Positions 40,440-52,919 of a DNA stretch of 64,000 nt are shown piece by piece. The DNA lies in the NCBI GenBank assembly GCA_030522415.1, contig CM060109.1, positions 27,707,392 to 27,771,391 of the forward strand. The letters are read 5' to 3'. The translations under genes and the position numbers were made by a program. The first letter of the stretch is position 1, and the number at the start of each line of letters is the position of its first letter. The notes below the pieces were generated by a model. The model had not been told where the DNA came from. It ran no database searches and saw nothing but the letters and a program-made list of their open reading frames with translations. The stretch is from Channallabes apus (lineage: Eukaryota; Chordata; Actinopteri; Siluriformes; Clariidae).

Positions 40440-41010
40440 TTAAGGGCTCCGTCAAGCCCTGTTAGATATCCTCGACGTGGTTCAGTCATTCTGTGTTCCC
40501 AGGGCAAGGACTATTTAATTATCACACTAAATGAATAATCAAAAAGTCAATTTCCAAAGAACCCCCTGCTTGCCTGCATGAAGAAGACAATTGCATTTAT
40601 AATATCTGTATGCAAAATCTGTCTCTCACCCTCCACCACCTCCATACACCCCCGCATGCCTTGGAGCCATGCAAAACAAATGCATATGAATCCCTCCCCC
40701 TTTCATGATTTTAAGTTGTCCTTTAGAGCTAATGAAATGTTGTAGTGGTTCTCACTGCCTAGCATGAAGAAGGAGACTGATGGTACATCATGTTCTACAC
40801 CACTCTTTAAGTGATCCTTATTGATCTATTTGCGCAAGGCATGTCAAAAGAGGTTAATTATTCAATAATTGATCGCTTGCTGGCCTTGAAAAGCATGCAG
40901 ATTGTGTACGTATGAGGGAAAGTGAATCAGTGCTTCCTGATTTTGTGTAGCATTTACCTCCACACCATCTTTGGCAATCAGCAAAGGTAATTAGGCTTAC
41001 TTTTAACATG
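40440..41010. promoter_or_regulatory. Candidate conserved non-coding element pair (desert element 5)
   Basis: Two adjoining complex blocks. The first has CAAGCCCTGTTAGATATCCTC and a TAATTA at 40516-40521. The second has TTGATCTATTTGCGCAAGGC, a TAATTA at 40855-40860 and CAATAATTGATCGCTTGCTG. Homeodomain cores are dense, there is no open frame, and no repeat homology is seen. Confidence 0.42.
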
Positions 41011-41875
41011 AAAGTGTTTGATAAAGACATGGTTCCTGTTGTTGAATTTGATTTGTGGTGTGTACTGTAGACATGTTTAAGGCAGGTTTATCACATTGAT
41101 CAGGCCAGGACTTAGCCACTAGATGGCAATACAGATTGGTGGACTCCAGTGACTGTCCTGGATAGGTGCAAGATGGATAGACATGTAGCTGTAGTACGGC
41201 TCATCTGTGGTTAACTTGTCTCTTTTCTCATTTTCCACTATTTTTTAAATACTATATCATTTAACAAACTGAAGTCTGACAATTATAATAACAGTAAATG
41301 TTATTTATTTGTTTATCTACTGCATTTTTTAACTTAAACAATGAATACAATGGAAGTGTATTAAAAAAACACTATTTAAGATGTTAACTTTCCCCGATTA
41401 TTTTCTAAAATAATCAGACTAGTTTTTTTTCTTTAGTATTTTCTGTTCTGTGCATTCCTTGCTCTTGTGGTTTAACACCATTTTTAGAGACGCATCCCTG
41501 AAATGGTGTTAAATCAACAGTGATCAAGTATTATTCTATCTTAATCTTCAAGCTGCTATCAGCAGGGGTGAAGTTTTAGCAGAATGCCCCTGTGACACAT
41601 GAATTTTAATAACAGATTCAGTGTGTTGCTGGATGCTAAGTGTCTCAATCCCTCCAGAGGCAGGTACTGTACAGCAGCCTCAGTGTTGGTACCGGCCATA
41701 TTACAGTCTTACTACTGGTCTACATTTTTACATCTGGGTCTAGGACATTCCTTTCTGAATTCCCTTCTTTTCTGAAATTAGATTTCTTATTATATATTTA
41801 AGCTCCTTGACTCTATCCGTATCCTCTTAAAACATTGTGGTCCACTAATAAGATTGCTTTGCCTGGGCTCGTTAA
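41011..41875. other. Intergenic, nothing recognised
   Basis: No exon or repeat is identified. Confidence 0.4.
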
Positions 41876-41879
41876 CATG

Positions 41880-42200
41880 TCCTAATTAAATCTCAGGTGT
41901 TCAGTTCTTCATTAATGAGTCTGCAGTGGCATGGTGAGAAGCCCTCACTCCCAGGGCTGTCTCATTTTGCTTCATCGTAGCATTATAGAGCTTGTTGGAG
42001 AGAAGGTGGAGGAGAGGGAAGAGGGGCGGGGGCAGTTATTTTCTGCTAGTTTGGTGTGCATATGTGCCCCCTCCACCCTGTCATGCCCTAAAGACCCATT
42101 CTCACACATCTGAACTGTTAACATGGTGACACCTGCGTGTTTGGCAGAGAGAATGGCATCTGTTCCATGAACTGGAAAGCACTGGAAAAACAGTTTATTC
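41880..42200. promoter_or_regulatory. Candidate conserved non-coding element (desert element 6)
   Basis: It contains TCCTAATTAAATCTCAGGTG, TCTTCATTAATGAGTCTGC and TGTTTGGCAGAGAGAATGGC (NFI-like TTGGCA). A G-rich stretch with GAGGGGCGGGGG (SP-type) lies at 42019-42031. Non-repetitive; inferred. Confidence 0.33.
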
Positions 42201-42610
42201 AATTTAGATATGTGTAGGTGAGTGACATGGTAGATGCCAAATTTTACGGTAACTCATTGCATGCTGCATGCTGTTTTGTGTACTTGATTTTCCTTTTCAT
42301 GATATTACATTTATTAACAAGTTTGAACAAGAAATTTTATACATAATGATTTACTTCTGTGTGTAATGGTTTAGACAAACTTCACAAGTCCTGATATTAC
42401 AAGTTGTGAAAGTGTATACCATAAAGCTTGTCTTTGGTGTCCTTGACGTATCTGATGACTCAGCTGTGTGTGCTTCAATTCACCCCCCTGCTTTCTCCCT
42501 TGATTTCAGAATTCTTTCTTGTTTCCTTTATTCTCTTTTATCTTTCCCTTTATCATATTTCTTCAGGTTTTCAAAAACAAACACTGTTAATGAATTACTG
42601 TGCTGACATA
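42201..42610. other. Intergenic, nothing recognised
   Basis: AT-rich with a pyrimidine-rich patch. No exon is seen. Confidence 0.4.
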
Positions 42611-42629
42611 TGCAGAATGCCCAACAACT

Positions 42630-43100
42630 AATTTAATACTAATGCCGCTGATCGAATCTCCCCGTGGCCTGGGTGTCCCGCACAGCATCTCAATGAGAGG
42701 ACGCAAGCACCAGAGACAGACAGGTTGACAAAGCACCACAGCTAAGTACAGAATCCGAGTGCTCCCTGTTAAAATGATGATCACAATCAGACATATATTT
42801 ACAGACTTTGTTTAATGTGAGATTACTGTTTTTGTTGCAGATAAAGGTAACGCTGAGTGCTCCATTTTGACATTGCAGTGTTTGCATAATCAGATGTGCT
42901 ATGAGGTGAGGTAGTTAGAATGACAATGGCTGCATGGCACTGGTTGCCATGGGGGCTAGCGAAAGTGAATGTCTTCATAGGTGACCTCTTCACTAGTGTC
43001 ACTGCGATTGCCTCCCCAGCGCGCCTCATGTTGATTGACAGGTCGACTAACGAGTTCTGCCTCTATGAGAGTTATGATTCACCTGTGGAAGAGCACTGCT
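42630..43100. promoter_or_regulatory. Candidate conserved non-coding element (desert element 7)
   Basis: Two GC-balanced blocks (42630-42790 and 42850-43095). The second has GACAATGGCTGCATGGCACT, GCACTGGTTGCCATGGGGGC (an RFX-like GTTGCCATGG half) and TTGATTGACAGGTCGAC (MEIS/TGIF-like TGACAG). It stands out from the AT-rich surroundings. Inferred. Confidence 0.4.
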
Positions 43101-44145
43101 CTACTACGTGTCTAACGCACATGTAGTGTGCTACTGTATATAGTCTTAGACAGGAAATAAGACAATTGAATAAGAGAAACAAATGATGAATTTTTAGAAG
43201 TGAAATGAATAATAAATAGTCTCACTAGTTTTATATAGGTGTTTAAATTATATTCTTTAAATTGTGTTTTAATTATAAACATTGGTAGGTTGTACTATGT
43301 TAATTAGAGAAAAATGTAAATCAGATTTTCAGGATTGTGTGTTGTAAAAAAATATACTTAATTTAGAGTACAATATAATTTACTCAATTTTTTAAATAAA
43401 CAAATATTATTTAAATCAAAGGTTACTGTATAAGTATAATGAGGTTTTTAATAAATATTTTCTAAGCATAAATATAAAACCTGCACCAACCTATACTGTA
43501 CATGTGAAACACATTTCAAAGATTCTGATCTATGAACAACTTGCTTTGTTCCAATGTAACTTATCTTCATTTTCTGTCTGACCATTTTCATAGATCTTAA
43601 GTGATTATTAAAAATTATATATTTAAACCCACGTGACACAGATCTGTGTCGGCAACACAGCACAGATCAGTGACATATTATTTTTTTGTTAGCTCAATCA
43701 TGTTTGTATAATTGGTTAAAATTAAATAAAATTCACCTCATCATATTGTCTAGGTTGTGCTAAAAAATTATATGTCACTCTATACTGCACAATCTTGAGC
43801 CGTATATTGTACACAAGTATGTTGATTAAAAAAAATCAAAAGAAGCAAGCAAAAATAAATAAATAAAATCCTCTTGATTATAGAGAATCTCAGACCCCAC
43901 AATCTCAGATGTTCCACAATGCTCCAGAGAAACAGATCTACATATATGCTATGATAAATCGAGCAAGGTCAAAGAAAATTATTCTAAATATTAAGATATT
44001 AAATAAAGAAGATAAGAACCTTCCTCAAAAACACCAAAATAAGTCAAGGAAGAACTGCTTGAGGGCCCATTTTATCATCAGCATAATATAAATGAGCAAT
44101 TACCCTAAGATACAGTTGAAAGAAGGATAAGAAAGCTTCATATTT
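43101..44145. other. AT-rich intergenic, nothing recognised
   Basis: A small inverted repeat CACAGATCTGTG occurs at about 43636-43647. Nothing else is seen. Confidence 0.4.
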
Positions 44146-44149
44146 CTTT

Positions 44150-44445
44150 CACCTAGGCACTCAGGTGTGGAGGTGAGGCTGGGGTAATGCAGAGGCACTG
44201 TGGGAGTAGAGGATGATGGCAATGTTAAGAAGGCAAGGTGACTCGCTGTTAAAAGCAGGGGGCAAAAATGTGGAAGAGGCCCAGCTGTTTCCTCTGACAG
44301 AAGTCTGGTTGGAGGAGGCTAGGGGGTCTTCAGTTAGTTCATCCCTAACCTTGCCCCACTGATCCCGCTGAACACTAATGGTGGTGGCATTCTGAGTGTG
44401 CAGCGGAGCAGCAAGGTCTGAAATGCATGGAATGGTATGGAGAGA
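44150..44445. promoter_or_regulatory. Candidate conserved non-coding element (desert element 8)
   Basis: Purine-rich, complex block with CACCTAGGCACTCAGGTGTG, AGAGGCCCAGCTGTTTCC (E-box CAGCTG) and CACTAATGGTGGTGGCATTC. No open frame. Texture-based call. Confidence 0.3.
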
Positions 44446-44485
44446 ACTCTAGTTAAGCCTTGCTACTGTATGTGAAGAGTAAGCA

Positions 44486-44487
<2 letters not shown>

Positions 44488-44528
<41 letters not shown>
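44488..44528 (+). repeat. (GT)n microsatellite
   Basis: An uninterrupted GT run. Confidence 0.9.
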
Positions 44529-44529
<1 letters not shown>

Positions 44530-45431
44530 ACATACTGTACAGTATGCATATGTATGCACAACTACCCCAACTCTAAATTATTTCGGGTGAACAAAGCAAC
44601 TAAGCCGGCAATCTGATGCTATTTCTTTTCTATGATGACACCAGTATTATTTTTTCAGTATATTTCTCAGTATATTTTTGCATAGTCACTGACTTAATCG
44701 TAGAGAGCTCAGATTACAGTATGTGCACCATTTTGTAGACTTTCATGAACTAGGTGAACTGGAAGTTTGGGAAAATTCCCGGTGAGGTGCTTCACTTTCC
44801 GCTGTGTGGGCTAACCATTTGTTTTTGTTTTGTGTGTGTGTATTTTATTATTTCATATATTTAAAAAATGCAAAAATTCTGAAACATAAAACTGTGCAGC
44901 TTTCAGTTTTAGTAAAGTAAAAAAACAACAACATAGCAAATAAAGAAATAAGAAGATAGGGGTTGGGAGAGGTGGGATGTAACTGTAACCGTGCGGATGT
45001 ACTGTACTATTTGGTGGCATATGATATTGGTAATAAAAGTTGCAGTTCATGCAAATGGGAGAAGAAATATATAATTAATAGCTATATAATCCACTTGACT
45101 TTGTAGCTGGGCATATGTAAAGAAAAGTACTGAAAGATTATCAGAAATGCCAACATGAAAGATGACACTCAAAATTTTTGACACTCAAAAGAATAACATT
45201 ATTCATTATTGCATCTGGATAAGTACCAGCCTACGTCAAACACCAAAAACAAACAAAAAAACCCAACAAAAAACAACCTAACAATCAGTAATGAAATAAA
45301 GATTTTTCGAGTGCTACAATAAAAAAATTCTGTTTTCAAGACTGACAAATATGCTTTTCAGTGGATGGAGTATTGAGTGGAGTCTGAATGTATTTTAGGG
45401 TCATTGTTGAGTCTCTACAGGATAGAGTGTT
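44529..45431. other. Intergenic, nothing recognised
   Basis: The near-palindrome CATACTGTACAGTATGCATA follows the GT run (44531-44550). No exon is seen. Confidence 0.4.
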
Positions 45432-45828
45432 TAGAGACATTTATTCATTCATTCATTTTCTATACCGCTTAATCCTGTGTTCAGGGTCGCGGGGGACCTG
45501 GAGCCTATCCCAGGAGACTTCGGGCACTAGGCGGGGTACACCCTGGACAGGGTGCCAATCCATCGCAGGGCACACACATACACACACTCACACACCCAAT
45601 CACGCACTACGGGCAATTTAGGAACGCCAATTAGCCTAACCTGCATATCTTTGGACTGTGGGAGGAAACCGGAGTACCCGGAGGAAACCCACCAAGCACG
45701 GGGAGAACATGCAAACTCCATGCACACAGAGACGGGAATCGAGCCTGGCCGGGGAATCGAACCCAGACCCTGGAGGTGCAAGGCGACAGTGCTAACCACT
45801 ACACCACCGCGCCGCCTAGAGACATTTA
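45432..45828 (-). mobile_element. Full-length tRNA-derived SINE with 12-bp target-site duplication
   Basis: The element (45444-45816) lies between identical TAGAGACATTTA repeats (45432-45443, 45817-45828). It belongs to the same family as the 4089-4475 copy. Its head carries a local duplication (GGGAATCGA appears twice, about 45733 and 45751), so the B-box region is doubled. The tail at the left is an ATTC run. Confidence 0.88.
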
Positions 45829-45879
45829 GAAGATATTAAACAGTCCTGTCAGTTCTCTTACTGAGTGGGACCTTTGCCA

Positions 45880-46110
45880 GTACTTGGAGTTATGCACCAT
45901 ATCTGTGTCTTCAGCTGAATAAAGGTGTGTGAAATGACAGGAGTGTCACTGCTTCCCGGGATTGATTTAGCTGCAAGATCTGTTTCACTGACAGCATGCA
46001 ATGTGCCATGTTTGGGTGTGTGTATTTACCACTGTGGCTGTCATCTCTGTCAGCATTATCTGGAAGAAGTGATTGGGTGGTGATGTCCTATTAGACACCT
46101 CCTGTACAGT
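45880..46110. promoter_or_regulatory. Candidate conserved non-coding element (desert element 9)
   Basis: Complex block with GCTTCCCGGGATTGATTTAG, TGACAGCATGCAATGTGCC and GCTGTCATCTCTGTCAGC. Texture-based call. Confidence 0.27.
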
Positions 46111-46240
46111 TGGAGAAAAAAAAAGTTGTCGACTATTCCTGCAAGGCTGTATTCCTAGGTAGATTTAGCTTTCTGTTTCATTTTTCTCTTTTTTTATTAG
46201 ATGGACTCTATTCTTTCTTTTTCACTCTCTGACACCCACA

Positions 46241-46241
46241 G

Positions 46242-46333
<92 letters not shown>
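46241..46333 (+). repeat. Compound (TC)n(GT)n microsatellite
   Basis: A TC run at 46241-46266 is followed by a GT run at 46270-46333. Confidence 0.9.
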
Positions 46334-46335
<2 letters not shown>

Positions 46336-47070
46336 TGTTCTGGGTCTCAGTCAGGCCCAGATGTCCCTCTGTACTCCTTGTCTCTTTCATGTAGCTGTTA
46401 ATGAGGGAGTCACATATGGCCTTCACCCTTGTTAGAAGGACTGGGTGACACTTTTGGGGAGTGTGGGGGTGGTTGCGGCATCATTTGGGTGGTGAGCATG
46501 TGGGTGGGCAGCAACTCTGTCTCTCTGGCACACAGAGGGCATGTGGAGGGCACAGTTCCAGGCACAGAGGCTGAAAGGTCAGAAAAAATGGTTAAATGTT
46601 TGCTACTGTTAGTACAAACTAACCTTAGCTCATCCTTCCTGTATAGAGCTTGTTATTTAATAAGCAATTGTCATGAATTCACATAGATTTCATGCATAAA
46701 TATATTACAAAAATAAAATGTGAAAAATGTGTCTAAAACCAGGTAGAAATGTGAATCACTACAATGATTCACTTTTTTCTGTGAGGGATAATTTCTTACA
46801 ATGCTCAGTGATGTGTTTGTGCCACAGAAATGGCAGAGGATTAATTGGTGTGTGTACAAAGAGAAAGTTATGCTGACGTTCCTGTAAACTCCTTCTATTT
46901 CAAAAAGAATAACACTCAAAAAGCTCTGAGAGTTCAAGAGGGTTCAAAGAAATCTTTTTTCATAAATAACTGTAATTTACTTCACTTGTATTATTTGAAT
47001 ATTCATAATCACCCCAGGTTTCACCTCTCATACACAGGCGTTTATAGTTAGGCCTCTCGAAAGTGCTCTC

Positions 47071-47143
47071 AAATTCAAATTCAAATTCAAATTTTATTTG
47101 TCACATACACAGTCATACAGTATGAAATGCAGTGAAATGTCAA
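47071..47143 (+). repeat. Fragment of a dispersed fish repeat with AATTC array
   Basis: (AAATTC)n leads into TTTTATTTGTCACATACACAG and ATGAAATGCAGTGAAATG, the typical 3'-end phrase of a repeat common in fish genomes. Confidence 0.6.
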
Positions 47144-49500
47144 TTGTCAAAATGTAATTTCAAGTTAAAGTTATCAAACACTTTCATACTGTATATTGAT
47201 GAATTTATATGCTCTCATTATAATTTTCAAAAAGGCATTTACAGTATCTATCACATCTGTAATACAGTATATTACTATACTGAATATATAATGTTCTGAA
47301 AATTGCATCTGGACATTCTTTAAATGAACCTGTGACATTAGGTGAATCAATAATAATGGTGATTAAATTATATTTTAAAAAATTGGTTAGTAAAATAGGT
47401 TAAGCTAATAAAAGTGAAAAATGCCACATGTGAAAAATGTCTAAAAACACATCTATATAATGCCATTAATTTTAATGCAAATATTGGCTGAATTTATTTT
47501 TGTAAGAACGTTTAATTTAATAATTTGTCTGTGATTTATTTGTTTTAAACAATCATATTCATGAGGGCTGCAGTTCAAAGCAGTTTTCACCTCTACTTCA
47601 AACAAGTATAGACTAAATGTTTCTTTCTTTCTTCTTCTTCAGAGCAGCAGGTTCAGCTCTGTTTGGACCTCTAGAGCAAGGTCATCCCACTGCTCTCTGC
47701 TCTACTTACAAGTGCCCCCTTTTCATAGGGCCTTCAGACACTGAGCGAGATCAGGACAAAGAATAGGGATGAAAAAAAGAAGAAAAAAAAGATAGTTCAA
47801 AAGAGGTAAAGGATACATGAGAAGATAGCTGACGAGTGAAAGGGAAGGTGAAGGGAGGGCAGGATAGTTTCGAAAGAAATGCACTAGGATGGAGAAAGAG
47901 GAATGGTTAGAGTGCACAACAGAAGACAGAGCTAAGTGCAATAAGAATAGGTAAGTGCCTTACCATGGTAGAGAAAGTGGACACCACACTGGTATCTGCC
48001 CATCCAATGCTTTTAGCCATCTTCTGACCTGAGACTACAAAAGAAATGAAAAAAAAAAAAAAGACGAGAAGAGGGATGCTCTGTGTCACTGCTCTTTAGA
48101 TGAACCTGAAAGTGAACAGATTCTTTCAGGCAAGTTAAATTAATTATCATCTTATCACATCAGAGGATCAATAAACTGAGCGATTTAGAGTAAAGACAGA
48201 GTAGAAAAACAGACTTTACACTGTTTTTAAGGATACTCAAGTTAACTTATTTAATTAAAATAAATATTAATATAAGCATTTTGTTAAAAAAAAAAAAATT
48301 TTTTTTTTTACTCTTTTAGAATTCACATGACATGCAGAGTCCCGACAAAATCCCCAGTGCTGATTTAGCACTCTCAAAGTTCTTTAGAACTCGGTTTCTG
48401 AACATTTGGGGTTTGAACAAGGCCTTTGAGCCAGAAATGAGGTGAAGCGAAGGGATACGTTCCAGTTACATTGTATTGTTAACTTGTGCATTTGGTACAC
48501 ATTATTCCTGTGATATTTATATTTTTAAATGTTTATGTAATTATATTACCTGGAGCTTTGTCATGTTGCTGGCTATATAGACATTTTTGCTAAATGTATA
48601 AATTTACATTTAAATAAGATAAAGCACTTCAATTGAAATAGTTTTAAAGCTTTATAGTTAAAGAACATGAATATCCTTTTAATTATATAATTTTATCGTT
48701 AAATATTAAAAAGTAAAACTGGGTATGTTTAACTCTTTGGTAAGTTTATCTATTATATACGTAATTGTGTTATTGTACTGCTTCTAATCTGTTGGATAAA
48801 AAGGTTCTTCGAGGGTTTTTCAAGAGTTCATTGGATAATTAAGGGTTCATAGCTTCCTGAAAGGGTTCTACATTTTTCTGTACTCTGTATGAAAACCCCT
48901 TCTGATGGGGAAGCACTTTGGTGTAGGGCTATTCAAGAAATCTTTAGTGGCTCCTGGAGAGGAATAATTATTAAAAAATGTACTGTTTGATGAATATGCA
49001 TGTATATGTTACAATATTAGTAGTATTCTAAACTTTACATTGTAAAATTATTATATATAATTTATTACCAGAACCATTCAAAACCATTTAATCATGTCAT
49101 TATGTTAGCAACTTTAGTCAGTTTCTAATGATGTTCAAATACACATTCTCACTGAGGTTTGTAATGTGTAATGCATTTTGTGTTTAAAACAAGGGCATTG
49201 ATTTAAAACAAATTCTAAAGAGTCTCAGGTTTTTATTTTTTTTATTTATTAATCTTTTAAATCTCTCCACATCTAAGTCATCAAGGTCTAAGTGACAGTT
49301 GAACTAAAATGTTCCTTATGGTAGAACTGCTGGTTGTGTGAGTGTTTTGTGAGTGTGTGGTGGAAAAAGCTGGATGCAGGCAGACATTCAGACAGCCTGT
49401 CTGCTGTGCACTGGCTGCACACGTTTTTTTCCCCTCTGTAAAAATATCACACCTTATTTACAATTCAATGAGGTGCACTGGGTAAGAGTAACAAAGCCCT
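47144..49500. other. AT-rich intergenic, nothing recognised
   Basis: A-tract then T-tract (48288-48310) is self-complementary. Two purine-rich and pyrimidine-rich patches occur (47750-47900, 49500-49690). No exon is seen. Confidence 0.4.
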
Positions 49501-49756
49501 GCTCCCTCTCTCTCTCTCTCCCTCTCTCTCTCTCTTTTCTCTTCATATTTTCCCTTCCTCTCCTCCTTTATTTATCCATTTCTATCTGTCTCTTGCCTTT
49601 TCTATCTCACTTTCTTTCATGCCCCTGTTTCTGGGTCTTTGCCCTCTGAGTCGTACTCTTACCTTTCTTCTCCCCTCTTTCCCTTTTTTCTTGAATGTTC
49701 ATTCTTAAGGATAGCTCAGAGCACCACGAACAAATAATCAGGATATACAGTATATA

Positions 49757-49758
<2 letters not shown>

Positions 49759-49829
<71 letters not shown>
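49759..49829 (+). repeat. (AT)n microsatellite
   Basis: About 35 AT units, strongly self-complementary and liable to cruciform extrusion. Confidence 0.9.
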
Positions 49830-49832
<3 letters not shown>

Positions 49833-50385
49833 CTCTGTTTATGTACTGAAACAGGTCAGAAACAGATGTTTCAAGCATCTAAGGGCTTACTAGCAATTAT
49901 ATAATTATATAATGTCAAACTGCTGTCAGCTGAGGCAGTTCTTTGTATTATGGACAGTAAGAAGCTCTGAGGAAATTTTGTCCAAAACACTTTAAGTTGT
50001 TTACTGATATTAAAGGGTGAAAAACTCTTTGTAGAGCCTCTTTGTGTTTAAATAGGAAAATATTCCCTATATTTTATTAATAGTCGACATTGATGTTGAT
50101 TGACTTTTTCCTGATTCCTAAATTGATTTGTGTAGTATTGTGACAGATCTTAGACAGTGTCCTGCTCAGTAATTTTATAACGCGTCACAAATCAAGATTG
50201 TGATATGTAATGGCTAGTAGGAAAAAAAAGACCCCAACAACCCCACCTCATCACTTTCACAGGCACACCTAGCCTATATCACCAGTTTTTGCATGTAGGA
50301 CTCTCATACAAGCTCTCTTCTTGTAGAATATATAGTGATAATGACTATGGTCACAGACTCAGAAGACAATATTGATGTCCATCCT
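49830..50385. other. Intergenic, nothing recognised
   Basis: AT-rich and without features. Confidence 0.4.
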
Positions 50386-50389
50386 ACCT

Positions 50390-50640
50390 GCCCATAACCA
50401 ACTCTTCCCTCAGCAGGAGTATATCAGCCTGAGCAGCTGTCCAGATGTGGCTCTTACATATTCATGGGTTCGGCTGTTGCTGTCAGGGTTGTCATGGTGA
50501 CGTTTCCAGTGCAGTTAGATGCCAGTGAGAGTTTCTCTCTCATCCATCACCAGTGCCAAAGGTCAGCGTTAACCTCATTCACACTCTGCATTTTAATAAC
50601 CCACTGCCTTTCCCAGGTTTTCGCCAATGGCTAATACTAA
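50390..50640. promoter_or_regulatory. Candidate conserved non-coding element (desert element 10)
   Basis: It contains ATATTCATGGGTTCGGCTG, GTCATGGTGACGTTTCCAG, GTGCCAAAGGTCAGCG (AAAGGTCA half-site) and TTTTAATAACCCACTGCC. Complex, no open frame. Confidence 0.35.
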
Positions 50641-51020
50641 ATACTTCAACATACAAAGCAGTTTCCTCAGATATCGTGTTCTTACTCTTCTTACTGTTTT
50701 GATGTTAAGATTTTTATAATTTATTTTATGTACTACCCTTATAATATTTTAATATTTGTTACTGAAAGGCGGTTATTACACTTTTGATGAGAGGAATAAT
50801 TTATGGCCTTATAGCCGAGTCTGAGTGCTGAGGTGGCAGAAGTGATTCAGCGCTGAAATAAAGAATGTGTCTGTAAGGAAGTTGTCTGCTCTCCAAATGA
50901 AGAATTGACTAAAGCGGTGATCAGAGATTTTTTACCTAATGGAAAAACAGTGCAAATGCCATTTGACTCATTTATAAATATATGAAATACTTATGAATTA
51001 AACATTGTTTCACTAGGATT

Positions 51021-51084
51021 TTAATAATAATAATAATAATAATAATCATAATAATAATAATAATAATTATTATTATTATTATTA
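51021..51084 (+). repeat. Self-complementary (TAA)n/(TTA)n tract
   Basis: A TAA run changes to TTA at about 51062, forming a perfect inverted repeat arm pair. Confidence 0.88.
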
Positions 51085-51366
51085 AATGTGTTTTATGGTT
51101 TATTTTGTAGTGGTTTAAAAATTATATGTAACATTTTTTAATTCAACTTGGAATTCAATAGTACTAACAATAGTAAAATATTTTTTTCAGAAACCAGGGA
51201 ATAACAATGTGGATTGTGGACTGATATATTAATTTGAATTAAAAAAAATTTAATATATTTTTTTTATTAATTATGTCAAAGCTTCTAATCCAGAAACACA
51301 GTTTTACAATGATATACAAAATGAAGACAAAATATGAACTCAAATATTATTATTGTAAACTAAAGA

Positions 51367-51368
<2 letters not shown>

Positions 51369-51421
<53 letters not shown>

Positions 51422-51482
51422 AATAATAATAATAATAATTATTATTATTATTATTACTATTATTATTATTATTATTATTATT
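51369..51482 (+). repeat. Self-complementary (TTA)n(TAA)n(TTA)n tract
   Basis: A TTA run switches to TAA at about 51417 and back at about 51439. Two alternative hairpins are possible. Confidence 0.9.
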
Positions 51483-51884
51483 GTGGACCTGTATTAAATC
51501 AGTGGGGACACAGTTGCAAAGTTTCAAATTTGCAAGCAAAAAAATGCAGGACAATAAAAAAGATGACTGAGAGAAAATACAGATGTTAGCGTACTGAGTA
51601 AGATAACTTGTTGCAGGTAACAATATGTAAATATCTTTGAAACACAGACAGTCTGTAAAAACAGACATTGTACAAATGAAATAAAAATTGTACATGCATA
51701 TTTCAGTCTTTGAATGTTATGCAAAACCCAGTCACACCCCAATACACACTCATGCTCATTTTCCCACCACAGTGCTTCCTCTCTGTGGAGTCTGGCTGCT
51801 CGGGGGGGGTTGTAGAGGGGAGAAACAGGGAGGCAAGAGAGGGGTGAGGGGGCAACAGTATCCAGAAGAAAATGTGCACAAAGC

Positions 51885-52110
51885 TGTGGTAATGAATATT
51901 CATCTGTGACGGCGGCTGGGGCCGTGGCATGTTCTTCTGGCTGAGAGGAATGAGTGGGCCGGGGGTGGGGGAACATAAAAGCCCGTGGCCGATCCCATTA
52001 CCCAATGCTGTGCAGGCTTAATGTGATTCAACCAGTAGTGTGTGTTCTGCCGAGACGCTCAGTTCTCGCAGATTTGATCCAGAGCTTTATACGGCAGCCA
52101 TGCCACATTC
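51885..52110. promoter_or_regulatory. Candidate conserved non-coding element (desert element 11)
   Basis: GC-rich island in AT-rich surroundings: GTAATGAATATTCATCTGTG, CGGCGGCTGGGGCCGTGGC, CCCATTACCCAATGCTGTGC and GGCTTAATGTGATTCAACC. It mixes homeodomain cores and a local CpG rise. A promoter of an unseen non-coding transcript is an alternative. Confidence 0.4.
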
Positions 52111-52915
52111 TCAAAGTCTAAAGTACACATGAGCTGATCCCACACGTCTCAAACACAAACAGCTCATTTTAAGAATCCTTATTTGTGTAGTTTTAACATA
52201 TTTTATATGACAGAAGGAAGCAGAATGGCTTATTATGTCTGTAAAAATTTGCCATATGATGAGAAAATGTCTCACTTTTTTCTTGCCCCTCTTTCTGGGT
52301 CTGTGTGTGTATATATATATATATATTTGGCTTATTGTTAATCATATGATGAGAAAATTCATGTAAAGTACTGTTTTCAAGCATGTGCTGAATTGCGGTG
52401 TATCATAACTATCGTAATGTTACTTTGTTACTTTTTACAAACAAAATGTGTCAGACCTCTTTTTTTCTTTTAAGATTAATTAACAAATTTTTTATAAAAA
52501 AGTCGTTTTTCCAATCTCTTTCTGTCTCACAATTGTGAGTACATGTGCTCTTGGATGACTGTTCGAGCAGGCTTTGGCATCTTTACTCAGCAGATATCTT
52601 GGCTTAACCACCCATTACTGCTTTTGTCTCTTTATTCCAACTATTTCTATAGCACCAACTGAATAAATCCTACTTTGAAGCTCACACATTATAAGAGCCT
52701 CACAGACTTTTGTTCTGATGAGCACAAACACAGTGTATGTCTCCACACAAATTGAATTGAATATTATTCAGCTATAGTAGTTTTAAGATTGTGTTAGAAA
52801 CGCAAGCCCTATACAGTCAGTATGTGCCATGATACAGACAGCTTTAAGAGTGTTGGTGTTATTTGACAGTCCTCATAAGAAGCTTTGGTTTGTTTGAGTT
52901 ACATGGATTTCTGAG
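52111..52915. other. AT-rich intergenic, nothing recognised
   Basis: A short TA run (52310-52326). No exon is seen. Confidence 0.4.
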
Positions 52916-52919
52916 TGCA

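Noticed and set aside
51524..52005. Overlapping minus-strand open frames of 150 and 100 residues
   Set aside because: Pro/Ser-rich by composition only, in two frames over the same sequence; no supporting evidence.
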